NCBI GenBank assembly: GCA_036524675.1
Contig: DATDBU010000080.1
Location: 1-64,000 of the forward strand
Source: DATDAW01 sp036524675
GTDB taxonomy: Bacteria; Verrucomicrobiota; Verrucomicrobiia; Chthoniobacterales; DASVRZ01
DNA length: 64,000 nucleotides
Direction of reading: 5' to 3'
Shown here: positions 43,041-52,019 of the stretch, in pieces
Numbering within the stretch: position 1 is the stretch's first letter
How the letters are laid out: the number at the start of each line of letters is the position of its first letter
Position numbers and translations under genes: made by a program
Notes under the pieces: model-generated
The model's database searches: none
Told to the model about the DNA's origin: nothing
Seen by the model: only the letters and a program-made list of their open reading frames with translations

Positions 43041-43574
43041 ATGCAAATTCGCGACAAAGTTCGCCATCTGTTGACCTTGGATGCCACTCCCCATTCCATC
43101 GCGATGGGCGCGGCGATTGGGATTTTCTTCGGGTTCATGCCCGTCTTTGGCTTCAAAACACTATTGAGCTATTTCAGCAGCCTTCTTTTGCGGGTAAATA
43201 CTGCGGCGGCCATCCTTGCGGTAACTCTGCACGACGTCCTACTGCCGTTGATGCCCGTGATCCTGCGCCTCGAGTACCAGATTGGATACTGGCTGACGTC
43301 GCATCCGCATCATTTTGCGCCAAAGATCCAATTTCATGAGCATGAGCATTTTCACCTCACTCTCGCAATGTTTAAAGATTGGCACCGAGTCGCGCACATC
43401 GGCTGGCCGATTATTATTGGTTCAGTGATCGTTGCCACCGTTGGGGGCGCCATTACCTACGGAATCACCTACGGCATTTTTCACGCTCGCTATCAACGCC
43501 GGATGCGGAAGGCAGAGACACAAGAGATCGACAAAACCCGGTCAAAAGAAACATCTGTCAATAGTCATTCCTGA
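43041..43574 (+). CDS. DUF2062 membrane protein
   Basis: A 177-residue protein of the DUF2062 family, found near or fused to glycosyltransferases. It has KVRHLLTLDATPHSIAMGAA then GIFFGFMPVFGFKTLLSYF and two further hydrophobic spans. A His-rich loop (HPHHFAPKIQFHEHEHFHLT) could bind metal. The function is unknown. No neighbour shows an obvious link. Confidence 0.85.
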   Translation: MQIRDKVRHLLTLDATPHSIAMGAAIGIFFGFMPVFGFKTLLSYFSSLLLRVNTAAAILAVTLHDVLLPLMPVILRLEYQIGYWLTSHPHHFAPKIQFHEHEHFHLTLAMFKDWHRVAHIGWPIIIGSVIVATVGGAITYGITYGIFHARYQRRMRKAETQEIDKTRSKETSVNSHS

Positions 43575-43854
43575 CATTGCTTTGACATTTGGCTAAAGTT
43601 TTCGTTCGCGCATACCCGATTGCCAGCTACTTTGTGGCACATCACAAGAGCTCGTTGGACAACACGGAGAGCAAGTTGCAAATCCGGAGATGAGCTTAAG
43701 TGATGGAAGATTTTTAGGATTGTTCTGGGGGGAACAGCGGCCCTTCTCGACTTCGTCGGGGGGGGCCGTATCCTTTTCGGCGCCAAAGCTGAAACCTCTT
43801 GTTTGTAATCATTCTCTTGCTCTGGGCCTACTGCGTTTCACTTTGGGAAAGAGC

Positions 43855-44511
43855 ATGAAAACCAGCAAACGCTCCTCAGTTTTCCTCTGCCTAGTCGTCG
43901 CCGTCCTCGTTGTGGCCGCCCTGTTTATCGGCGATTTCCTCCAAACCCTCCCGTCCCGATTCGTCGACGAATCCTCCCATCGGCTCCAGTTCCAGGCCCA
44001 AAAGCTGCGCGATCAATTCTTCGCCGTCACCAATTTCCAGCCGGTTGTCCGCATCAAGAACGACGTTGTCTTCGAAAAGAGTGCTCAGGTCGCCGAATTG
44101 GCGGTTGTTTCCCGACCGACAGAAGTCACGCGTGAATTCGTCCACACCTGGGCAGGCAGCACCAAAAAACTGCGCCTTCGGGGCATTTTCCAGGTTCGCG
44201 GCGGTTTCGATCTTCGCGAAAAATTCGAGATTGTCGTTGGCCAGGGTAAACCCAAAATCCTACTTCCACGGGCCAGGATTCTTTCCGTCGAACAGACCGA
44301 TCTCCAGGTCGAGGCCTTCCAAAACGGCTTCTGGAACGCGATTTCCGCTTCGGACATTCAATCTCAAACAGCGGCGCTGCGCGACCTTGCCCGACAACAA
44401 AGCGGTCAAGTTGCCACCGAAGCCGAGGAAAATCTCCGCTCACGGCTGAAAACGATTCTCGGCAGAGACGTCGAAATCATCATCGAATCCTCGCCACCAC
44501 CGGCGCTTTGA
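43855..44511 (+). CDS. DUF4230 family exported protein
   Basis: A 218-residue protein. GGGAAAGAG precedes the ATG at 43855, so the upstream extension (from 43690) is left out. A signal anchor (SSVFLCLVVAVLVVAALFIG) is followed by the DUF4230 core: FQPVVRIKNDVVFEKS, ELAVVSRPTEVTREF, LRGIFQVRGGFDLREKF. The C-terminal LKTILGRDVEIII is typical. The role is unknown. It ends 13 bases before the opposite-strand glycosyltransferase gene end. Confidence 0.8.
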   Translation: MKTSKRSSVFLCLVVAVLVVAALFIGDFLQTLPSRFVDESSHRLQFQAQKLRDQFFAVTNFQPVVRIKNDVVFEKSAQVAELAVVSRPTEVTREFVHTWAGSTKKLRLRGIFQVRGGFDLREKFEIVVGQGKPKILLPRARILSVEQTDLQVEAFQNGFWNAISASDIQSQTAALRDLARQQSGQVATEAEENLRSRLKTILGRDVEIIIESSPPPAL

Positions 44512-44524
44512 CACCAGAATGCGA

Positions 44525-46006
44525 CTATGGCTTGTAGAGAGCGCTGACTTGAATTCGGCGGGTGAAGTTGTGCCCGTCGATACGACCTTGGAGCAGTACG
44601 CCCGGAAGGACGTAATCACGCGTCCGAAGTAGCTGATAGCCTGCAGTTTCGATGTCGGCGGCCGTCAAGCCAACCCAGTCGGGGCCGAGTTGATCGTCCC
44701 ATACGACCAATGTGCCTGGGGCTGAATCGCGCAACAGTTTCAGATTCACCATTTTGTCAGCGGTGAACATCGGTTTTTCCTGAATACTGCGGTCTGTAAG
44801 CACGCACATGTGCGCGTGACTCCAAATAAAGCGTTTTACCGTCCGAGGATTTTTTTCCAGCCACTTATCCATCTCCGCAATCGCCACCGCATCGCGCGAC
44901 CAGCTCAAACCATCCAGATAAACGAAGCTTAGCGTGATCGAAGTCGCCAGCACGGTCGCGCCGAGGATACGCGCTGTCGTACGAGACCAGCGCAATCGTT
45001 GCACTGCCATCGTGAATAGGGTGTTGCATCCGTCCAGGGTGATCACTGCAAGGCTCGGCGCAACGCACACCATGTAACGCGGAAATCCAGCGCTGCCGAA
45101 CAGGCCGTATGCCCAAAAAACCGTATGCAGACCAAAAATCAATAATACGGGTGAAATCACGCACAACCAGTTCCAGTCGAGGCGATTGCGAAAATGCGTG
45201 ACAAATCCAACGAGGAACGGGATCAGCAGAAAAAGACCGGCAATCTCCAGGGAGCGGCCAGCGTAACTGAAAAGCGTTCCATTTCCGTAGGTCCCCTGCA
45301 CCCATTGCGGCGGCCAGTCGTTCTTGATAAAGAGCGGGTCTCCCGTGATCACCCATGCGGCTGCCCACCAAGCAATGACGCCCGTCGCCAACAGCAACGT
45401 TGCCGGGATGGCTTTCACAACGGCAAGGAAGGAGGACTTCTCCGAGCCGGCCTTGCTCCATACCCGCGCGAGAATCCAGGCGCCCCACAAAATGCCTACG
45501 AAAAACCCTTCCGGCCGCGCCAGCGGCAGCAGCGACGCAGCCAATATTCCGCGGATCACCCAACCGCGCAGATGCCACCGCAAAGCCACAACGAAAATCA
45601 GCGCAAACAGCGGTTCCGTCAGCAAGTCCGAATACAACTCGAAAAAGACCGGTTGCCCCAGCAGCAAGGGGATCACAAGCCAGGCACGGTCCATTCTCAA
45701 ATCCTTCGCGAGAAGCCAGTTCTGCCAGGCAACGCAGAGGCCGATCGCAACAGCAAAAAAGCGCGCAAACGTCCACCCTAGCAGGACGGGGCCTGCGAAT
45801 AACGCCGTAAAAAATGGGCGCGCCCACACTTTTACCAGGAAAACCGGATCCTGCCACGACGCCCGCGCCATGAGAAAGTGATATCCGGAATCTTGTTCGG
45901 GACTTCCCGGGAACAAAAAAATCAGCGCTACTCCGACCATCGCCATAAAGAAGAGGGCGATGGTCGCAGCTTTTGAATCGGAGTGTGTTTCGCGGGACCC
46001 GGACAT
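44525..46006 (-). CDS. GT-C-type membrane glycosyltransferase-like protein
   Basis: A 493-residue multi-pass protein with about ten hydrophobic segments. The first loop has EQDSGYHFLMARASWQDP, an acidic/His pattern similar to the catalytic DxH-like loop of GT-C sugar transferases (ArnT/PMT type). LARPEGFFVGILWG and FGLHTVFWAYGLF follow. The C-terminal globular part (from about residue 390) faces the periplasm. Such enzymes move sugars from polyprenyl carriers. The acceptor is unknown. Confidence 0.75.
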   Translation of the reverse strand: MSGSRETHSDSKAATIALFFMAMVGVALIFLFPGSPEQDSGYHFLMARASWQDPVFLVKVWARPFFTALFAGPVLLGWTFARFFAVAIGLCVAWQNWLLAKDLRMDRAWLVIPLLLGQPVFFELYSDLLTEPLFALIFVVALRWHLRGWVIRGILAASLLPLARPEGFFVGILWGAWILARVWSKAGSEKSSFLAVVKAIPATLLLATGVIAWWAAAWVITGDPLFIKNDWPPQWVQGTYGNGTLFSYAGRSLEIAGLFLLIPFLVGFVTHFRNRLDWNWLCVISPVLLIFGLHTVFWAYGLFGSAGFPRYMVCVAPSLAVITLDGCNTLFTMAVQRLRWSRTTARILGATVLATSITLSFVYLDGLSWSRDAVAIAEMDKWLEKNPRTVKRFIWSHAHMCVLTDRSIQEKPMFTADKMVNLKLLRDSAPGTLVVWDDQLGPDWVGLTAADIETAGYQLLRTRDYVLPGVLLQGRIDGHNFTRRIQVSALYKP

Positions 46007-46154
46007 GCTTGGTTGAAACCGAATTCCGCTTCTAAGTCACCGGCCGTATTCCGGCAAGATGTCACGAAATACTTCGTCTGTCGTGCGCTGTGACTGGTCG
46101 AGAAGACTTATTCATGATAAGACGTGCGCTCTTTGTCACAAAACCGATTACCCA

Positions 46155-47156
46155 ATGACCTTCCGCCCAATTTTCAGCTGGCTTGCCGATTCCCGAAAAC
46201 GAACCTTCATCCTGCCAGCTTTAGGCGCATTGATTTTACTCTTTGCAGGCTGCGCCACGACGGAACCGCCATCCACCCAGAACGACATTTTGGTTCAGCG
46301 GACACAGGCGGTAAAACTGCAGATCTTTCTCGACGCCAACCACTTCGGACCAGGCGTCATCGACGGGCGTCCCGGTGAATTCACCTCAAAAGCACTCGCC
46401 CGTTACAACGCTTCCCGCAGTTTGCCAGTCGGAGCGCAACCGGATCTGAGCAGGATCGAGTCACTGCGGCACTACACAATTTCGGAGGACGACGTCCGCC
46501 GCCTCGGTTCGCAGGCGCAGGAACCTGCCGACATTGAGAAACAAAAAAATCAGCCTTACACGTCTCTGTCGGAACTCGTCGCCGAGCGCTTCCACACCAC
46601 CCGGAATTTTCTTGCGAGACTGAATCCTGGATTGAACATCAACGGACTGCGGACGGGTGACAGCGTCATTGTGCCGAACGTTGACCAACCGTTCATGATC
46701 GAAGACTTGCCGGGATCCAAAACAGATACTGGCAAGACGGCACTCGCGTCCCGACGGGTGACGATCAACCTCCGCGCGCGCATGCTTGAAGTCCGCGAAA
46801 AAGACGGTGCTCTCATCGCGGCGTTTCCGATCACACCGGGCTCGACCGACCATCCTGCACCGCCAGGCGAATGGCGCATCGTGGGCATAGCGACCTTTCC
46901 GTGGTTCCGCTGGGATGACGGTGTGCTGGAACGCGGCGAACGGACGGAAACATTCTTTAACCTGCCGCCTGGACCGAACAGTCCCGTCGGGATTCTTTGG
47001 GCTGGCCTAAACAAACCCGGTATTGGTATTCACGGCACGTCGAACCCGGACACAATCGGTAGAGCAGGGAGTCATGGCTGCATCCGACTGGCGAACTGGG
47101 ACGCCGCGGTTTTTCGGACACTTGTTTCCACAGGATCGTCGGTGACGATTCTCTGA
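46155..47156 (+). CDS. LysM-containing L,D-transpeptidase lipoprotein
   Basis: A 333-residue cell-wall enzyme. The start is ATG 46155, before a signal with lipobox C33 (LLFAGC). A peptidoglycan-binding-like part (QIFLDANHFGPGVIDGRPG), a LysM-like segment (TTRNFLARLNPGLNINGLR), and a YkuD domain follow. The catalytic motif is HGTSNPDTIGRAGSHGCIRL with the nucleophilic Cys. These enzymes make 3-3 cross-links or attach lipoproteins to peptidoglycan. It precedes moaC by 23 bases. Confidence 0.93.
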   Translation: MTFRPIFSWLADSRKRTFILPALGALILLFAGCATTEPPSTQNDILVQRTQAVKLQIFLDANHFGPGVIDGRPGEFTSKALARYNASRSLPVGAQPDLSRIESLRHYTISEDDVRRLGSQAQEPADIEKQKNQPYTSLSELVAERFHTTRNFLARLNPGLNINGLRTGDSVIVPNVDQPFMIEDLPGSKTDTGKTALASRRVTINLRARMLEVREKDGALIAAFPITPGSTDHPAPPGEWRIVGIATFPWFRWDDGVLERGERTETFFNLPPGPNSPVGILWAGLNKPGIGIHGTSNPDTIGRAGSHGCIRLANWDAAVFRTLVSTGSSVTIL

Positions 47157-47179
47157 TTTTGCGGTAAGGAACCAGAGCG

Positions 47180-47638
47180 ATGTCCACGCAAGCTCTCAGC
47201 CATCTGGCAGCCGATGGAACGGCAAGAATGGTCGATGTTTCGGCCAAAACGCCGCTTGTGCGTGAGGCGATTGCTGTCGGCAACATCATTCTGAAGCCGG
47301 AGACGGTCGCCTTGGTGAAGACGGATGGCATTGCGAAAGGGAATGTTCTTTCGGTCGCCCGTATTGCTGGGATCCAAGCGATGAAATCGACTGCCTCTCT
47401 GATTCCACTGTGCCACACGCTTCCGATTGACGAAGCGGCTGTCGATTTTACCTGGACTGAAACCGGTCTCGAAATCCGGTCACGGGTTAAGACAACCGCC
47501 AAAACCGGAGTCGAAATGGAAGCCCTTACAGGTGTAAGCGTTGCTGCATTAACGATTTACGACATGTGCAAAGCCGTTGATAAAGAAATGCGCATCGACG
47601 GAATTCACCTTCTTTCCAAAACCAAAAAGCCTCTTTGA
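47180..47638 (+). CDS. moaC: Cyclic pyranopterin monophosphate synthase
   Basis: A 152-residue molybdenum-cofactor enzyme converting the GTP-derived intermediate to cPMP. It has RMVDVSAKTPLVREAIAVG, KSTASLIPLCHTLPID, KTGVEMEALTGVSVAALTIY, and MCKAVDKEMRIDGI, with the conserved Lys, Asp and His. It lies between the transpeptidase and mog, and no moaA is in the window. Confidence 0.96.
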   Translation: MSTQALSHLAADGTARMVDVSAKTPLVREAIAVGNIILKPETVALVKTDGIAKGNVLSVARIAGIQAMKSTASLIPLCHTLPIDEAAVDFTWTETGLEIRSRVKTTAKTGVEMEALTGVSVAALTIYDMCKAVDKEMRIDGIHLLSKTKKPL

Positions 47639-47752
47639 TTGCGCACATGTGGAACACGGAATTCGGCTTGGCTTCAGAGTTTTTGCGTAATTGAAGCGCT
47701 CAATTCATAAAAAGATTGAAGATCGCGGATTAGCGACGGAATTACGTGTGTC

Positions 47753-48268
47753 TTGAATACCCAATCCTCGACCCCCAATCCGCATTCGGCAGTCCGCGTC
47801 GGCATTATCACTATTTCAGACCGAGCTTCGGCGGGTCAGTATGACGACCTTGGCGGTCCGGCACTCGTAAAAACGGGTAAGGCGTACGGCTGGGAGATCG
47901 GCGCGGAAATTCTTGTGCCGGACGACGTCGATCGCATCCAGGAGTCGATCCGTTCCCTGGAATCCCAAGGTTGCTCGCTGATCCTCACTACTGGAGGAAC
48001 GGGCGTCGGCGTTCGAGACGTTACGCCGGAGGCGGTTCGCGGCATCATGCGTGTGGAATTGCCAGGGTTTGGCGAAGTGATGCGTGCCGGATCGATGAAA
48101 ATCACGCCTAACGCCATCCTTTCCAGGGCCCTTGCTGCCGTTGTTGGCAAATCGCTCGTGGTCGCACTTCCCGGAAAACCATCAGGGGCTGTTGAATGCC
48201 TCGGTTTTATTGCGGCTTCCATCCCGCACGCAGTTGCAGTGGCATCGCAAAAGCCAACCAGCTGCTGA
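47753..48268 (+). CDS. mog: Molybdopterin adenylyltransferase/MoaB-like
   Basis: A 171-residue molybdopterin-binding-fold protein, which adenylylates molybdopterin before metal insertion. It has VGIITISDRASAGQYDD, LILTTGGTGVGVRDVTPEAV (the GGTG loop), and LPGKPSGAVECLGF. The start is a TTG at 47753; it has no strong ribosome site, and an upstream GTG is possible. A 114-bp gap follows moaC, probably within one transcript. Confidence 0.9.
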   Translation: MNTQSSTPNPHSAVRVGIITISDRASAGQYDDLGGPALVKTGKAYGWEIGAEILVPDDVDRIQESIRSLESQGCSLILTTGGTGVGVRDVTPEAVRGIMRVELPGFGEVMRAGSMKITPNAILSRALAAVVGKSLVVALPGKPSGAVECLGFIAASIPHAVAVASQKPTSC

Positions 48269-48757
48269 GAAGGAAACAATCCCAACAGGTCGAGGCGGAA
48301 TCATCAATTGGTCTGCCGGACTGAAAATATTTGTGCCGGGCTTGCTTTCGCGCTCAATCCCTTTTAGCTGTTGGCTAAGCCGTATTGGGGTCTGTCGGCT
48401 AAGGTTTGAAGATTATCCTGAAATTCGAAGAGGGCTGGAGGATGAACTGGAGGGAGGCAATGGCCGGAGCTGCACGGCACCGGCGATTTCGCTTCAACGT
48501 GGCCATGGCACACACACTGTGGCATCGGGATGAATTTCATCGCTAACCAATAAATTTCGAAGGAGGCGATTGCAGCGACAATATCCATTGCTCATTCCCG
48601 ACTGACGTGCCTCTAGGGCAAAATAAAATCGTTAGTGAAAACTTCCGGCAAACTCCGTCACCAACTCGATTCCTAACATCTCGCTTATCGGCAACACGCT
48701 CTTCGACAAGCGGCAATCTTTCTCTTCCCCAACCCCAAACATAACCCCTACCATCCT
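48269..48757. other. 489-bp intergenic region upstream of the caspase-like gene
   Basis: No gene is clearly supported. A minus-strand frame (48364-48588) has a Cys/His cluster (PQCVCHGHVEAKSPVPC) with an internal ATG and could encode a small metal-binding peptide, but nothing else backs it. GGAGGGAGG and A-rich tracts occur near 48450 and 48620. Promoter elements could not be assigned. Confidence 0.45.
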
Positions 48758-49912
48758 GTGAAAAAAGGCATCTCACTTCATCTCGGTCTCAACTATGTGG
48801 ACCCGAAACACTACGGCGGCTGGAACGGCGAACTGTTCGCCTGCGAAGCTGACGCCAATGATATGGCGGCACTCGCTGAGTCCCGCGGATTCGAAACGCA
48901 GACGCTCCTGCGGGAATGCGTGACAGCCAAAGCCGTCAAGCAAGCCATTTTGAGCGCAGCTAAGAAATTGAAGAAAGGCGACACGTTCTTTTTTAGCTAC
49001 TCCGGCCACGGCGGACAGGTGCCCGATCGCAACGGCGACGAAGGGCGATTCGGGGATACCCGGGACGCTATGGACGAAACATGGTGTCTTTTTGATCGGC
49101 AAATGGTCGATGATGAGCTCGCCGCTCTTTATGCCCGTTTTAAGGCAGGCGTGCGGATTATTGTGCTCTCCGACAGTTGTCACAGCGGAACGGTAGTTAG
49201 GGCGCTGGGGGAACCGATCAAAGCTCGGGTGCGCCTCCTGCCACCGGCAAAAGCCGCTGAAGTCTATCGAGAAAACCAGGCCATTTATGACGCGATTCAA
49301 CAAGGAGTGACAGGCTTGGAGCAGCAGACCATCAAAGCCACGGTATTGCTGATATCAGGCTGCCAGGACAATCAACTTTCGCGCGATGGGGACCTCAATG
49401 GGCTTTTTACGGGTACGCTCAAGGACGTCTGGAGGAATGGGGCGTTTCAAGGAGGTTACAGGCACTTCCGTGACGCGATTGTGGCGAAGATGCCATCCGA
49501 TCAGATTCCGAACTATTTCGTGATCGGAGCGCAGAACAAAGCTTTCGAAAGCGAACAGCCTTTCACGATCTCCGTGGACGCACACAAACCGGGGGCCAAT
49601 GTAAAGGCGGAAGCAGAGCCCGTAGCAGGCGCGAACACACCTATCGAGTTCGTGCTCCGCGAGCTCGATATTATGGGACTCAACGAGCCGAAGCCTTCAA
49701 CGAATACCCAAAGTTTCTTCGCAGAATTTGAGAAACAGGATCGCGAGTTGGGATTGGATTTTACCCGTGCGGATGCCTTCGTGGACCACTTTTGTAAGGC
49801 ATTCGAGGGAGTTGAGCTTCGAAAAAACGACCTGATCAAAGGCCGTTATGCCACGGTCCAGAGCATCGTCGATTTGTGCCTGATTGCGCCTTCACGGCCG
49901 GTGACTCACTGA
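48758..49912 (+). CDS. Caspase-like (peptidase C14/orthocaspase) protein
   Basis: A 384-residue cysteine protease of the caspase fold. The catalytic dyad is H84 (FFFSYSGHGGQVPDRNGD) and C141 (IIVLSDSCHSGTVV). Residues 1-80 hold the first strands (GISLHLGLNYVDPKHYGGWN). An acidic-rich stretch after H84 and DAMDETWC may form the S1 pocket. The C-terminal 130 residues are not recognised and could be a regulatory part. The start is GTG at 48758. It stands alone; bacterial caspase-like proteins are linked to programmed death, defence or development, but its role here is not known. Confidence 0.88.
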   Translation: MKKGISLHLGLNYVDPKHYGGWNGELFACEADANDMAALAESRGFETQTLLRECVTAKAVKQAILSAAKKLKKGDTFFFSYSGHGGQVPDRNGDEGRFGDTRDAMDETWCLFDRQMVDDELAALYARFKAGVRIIVLSDSCHSGTVVRALGEPIKARVRLLPPAKAAEVYRENQAIYDAIQQGVTGLEQQTIKATVLLISGCQDNQLSRDGDLNGLFTGTLKDVWRNGAFQGGYRHFRDAIVAKMPSDQIPNYFVIGAQNKAFESEQPFTISVDAHKPGANVKAEAEPVAGANTPIEFVLRELDIMGLNEPKPSTNTQSFFAEFEKQDRELGLDFTRADAFVDHFCKAFEGVELRKNDLIKGRYATVQSIVDLCLIAPSRPVTH

Positions 49913-50010
49913 TAGTTTTACTTCAAAGAAATGCCCGGGTACGACGGTCCTGTAGGATCGAAAGGCGAGATGCGATATGTGATCGCCAAGAATATTGTCG
50001 AGTTTTTGGA

Positions 50011-51219
50011 TCAAATTCCTGTCCAGTCCGACTTTCGCAAATCGGCCAGCTGGCCTTTCACAGCGCGGAATTGCTCAAGGGCAAATTCCAAGTCCTCACG
50101 CGTGTGAACAGCGCTGATTTGTGTACGGATGCGCGCCTTGCCGTGCGGCACCACGGGATAGGAAAAGGGGATTACATACAGTCCTTTGGAAAGGAGTTCC
50201 TCAGCAACTTGTGTGGCAGCGACTACGTCTCCGAACATGATGGGGACGATGGGATGAACTCCAGGCAGGACGCTGTAGCCGATTTTCTCCAGTTCCGCGC
50301 GAAAGAAGCGCGTGTTTTCTTCCAGCCGATCGCGAAGCTCGGTGGAGGACTCGAGCAGTTCGAGCACCTTGAGAGTGGATCCGGCAATTGCAGGAGCTAG
50401 GGTGTTGGAAAAAAGATAGGGACGCGACCGTTGTCGCAACATAGCGATAATTTCCTTGCGTCCGCTCGTGTAGCCTCCACTCGCACCGCCGAGCGCTTTC
50501 CCAAATGTCCCCGTGAGGATAGCCACGCGGCCCATGACTCCGCAGTGCTCAGGTGTCCCGCGTCCACGAGGGCCGATGAATCCGACAGCATGGGAGTCGT
50601 CCACCATCACGAGCGCATCATGTTTTTCAGCGAGATCGCAAATGCCGCTTAGATTCGCGATGTAACCGTCCATTGAGAAGACACCGTCTGTCACGATCAG
50701 GCGAAACCGGGCATCGGCAGCTTCGACGAGCCGTGCTTCCAGGTCACCGAGGTCGTTGTTTTTGTAGCGAAACCGCCGCGATTTACCGAGTCGGACGCCG
50801 TCGATGATGCTGGCGTGGTTCAATTCGTCGGAAATAATGGCATCTTCGGCCCCCAAAATCGTTTCGAATACTCCGCCATTCGCGTCCCAGCACGACGAGT
50901 ACAAAATCGTGTCTTCGGTTCCCAAAAACTCACTAATTCTTGCCTCGAGCGCTTTGTGCACGGTCTGCGTGCCGCAAATGAACCGGACGGAGGCCATTCC
51001 ATAGCCCCATCTGTCGAGCGCCTCATGCGCCGCTGCGATCACCAAGGGATGATTCGCCAGGCCGAGGTAATTGTTGGCGCACAAATTCAGCACCCGACGG
51101 CCGTCAGATACAATCCACGCATCCTGCGGCGTTTCGATCAGACGTTCATTCTTGAACAAACCCGCCACCCGGATTTTGGAGAGTTGCGATGCCAGATGCT
51201 CTTGAAGACGCGTGGCCAT
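50011..51219 (-). CDS. kbl: Glycine C-acetyltransferase (2-amino-3-ketobutyrate CoA ligase)
   Basis: A 402-residue PLP enzyme of the alpha-oxoamine synthase family that splits 2-amino-3-ketobutyrate with CoA into glycine and acetyl-CoA. It has NLCANNYLGLANHPLVI, SDELNHASIIDGVRL, DDSHAVGFIGPRGRGTPEH, and the PLP-lysine loop TGTFGKALGGASGG. tdh is not next to it, although the two are often paired. It is convergent with the caspase gene. Confidence 0.93.
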   Translation of the reverse strand: MATRLQEHLASQLSKIRVAGLFKNERLIETPQDAWIVSDGRRVLNLCANNYLGLANHPLVIAAAHEALDRWGYGMASVRFICGTQTVHKALEARISEFLGTEDTILYSSCWDANGGVFETILGAEDAIISDELNHASIIDGVRLGKSRRFRYKNNDLGDLEARLVEAADARFRLIVTDGVFSMDGYIANLSGICDLAEKHDALVMVDDSHAVGFIGPRGRGTPEHCGVMGRVAILTGTFGKALGGASGGYTSGRKEIIAMLRQRSRPYLFSNTLAPAIAGSTLKVLELLESSTELRDRLEENTRFFRAELEKIGYSVLPGVHPIVPIMFGDVVAATQVAEELLSKGLYVIPFSYPVVPHGKARIRTQISAVHTREDLEFALEQFRAVKGQLADLRKSDWTGI

Positions 51220-51284
51220 GCCGAGAGCTTAATCGAAAACCCAGGCGCACGTCCACGAAACGAAGCTTGAAAGGGCCGTCTACA

Positions 51285-51425
51285 AATCGAGTGGACATCG
51301 TGTTCCTAGGCGATGGTTACACGTCTACGCAACTCGGCACTTACCAGGCGCACATCAACTCAATCATGAGCCACGTTTTCAGCGAAGCAGAGGACCCGTT
51401 TCCGCGCTACAACAATCCCAGCGGC
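51285..51425 (+). pseudogene. IgA peptidase M64 fragment
   Basis: A short open frame holds NRVDIVFLGDGYTSTQLGTY then HVFSEAEDPFPRYNNPSG, which is the N-terminal start of the M64 (IgA peptidase) family. It then loses similarity, and no zinc motif (HExxH) follows. The fragment lies between kbl and mntR and looks like a decayed gene remnant. Confidence 0.65.
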
Positions 51426-51512
51426 GCGCAAAGTGGGCACGCGACGTTTAGGTTGCCGGCGGAATCCGGAGCAGCTCTAGGGGATGCCCTAGCAACGATA
51501 CATGACCGGCAA

Positions 51513-51995
51513 CTACGATTGGGCCGCTCCAAGCGATTTCTGAAACGCCGCCAGGGTTTCTTTACTTACATGATGTTCGATTCCTTCAGCGTCGGATTGG
51601 GCAACGGCATCGGGAATTCCCAAGGATCTTAGGAACGCGACGACGATTTCATGACGGCGGCGCGATTCCTCGGCGAGTTTGCGTCCGGTATCCGTGAGGA
51701 AAATGGAGCGGTATGGCTGTGTCGTCACAAAGCCGTCGCGTTGCAGGCGTTGAATGGTCCGCGCCACGGTGACGTGTGTCACACCGAGGTGACGCGCGAT
51801 ATCGACGATACGGGCCTCACCAGTTTGCTCGATGAGACTCGCGATGAGTTCTACGTAATCTTGCGCTGTCTCCTGTGAGTGTTCGACACGTGTGCGGCGG
51901 GGATTTCCTCGAATCAGCGGGTTTGAATGACTGGCATCGGAAAAGGTCACTCTAAAAAGAAGCAAACAATCTGGTGATTGACAATTCGGTTTCAT
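51513..51995 (-). CDS. mntR: Manganese-responsive regulator MntR
   Basis: A 160-residue DtxR/MntR-type regulator. The winged helix spans ETAQDYVELIASLIEQTGEA and DIARHLGVTHVTVARTIQRL, with FVTTQPYRSIFLTDTGR; the metal-binding helices hold RRRHEIVVAFLRSLG and DAEGIEHHVS, with His and Glu ligands. The first about 28 residues are extra; the start could be ATG 51995 or GTG 51950. It is divergent from the outer-membrane channel gene and probably controls it in response to manganese. Confidence 0.92.
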   Translation of the reverse strand: MKPNCQSPDCLLLFRVTFSDASHSNPLIRGNPRRTRVEHSQETAQDYVELIASLIEQTGEARIVDIARHLGVTHVTVARTIQRLQRDGFVTTQPYRSIFLTDTGRKLAEESRRRHEIVVAFLRSLGIPDAVAQSDAEGIEHHVSKETLAAFQKSLGAAQS

Positions 51996-52019
51996 AATAC
52001 AGCATGCGCTACAAAATAT

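Noticed and set aside
48364..48588. Small Cys/His-rich minus-strand ORF
   Set aside because: Only the Cys/His cluster supports it; there is no ribosome site or signal peptide, and the region has poor coding character.
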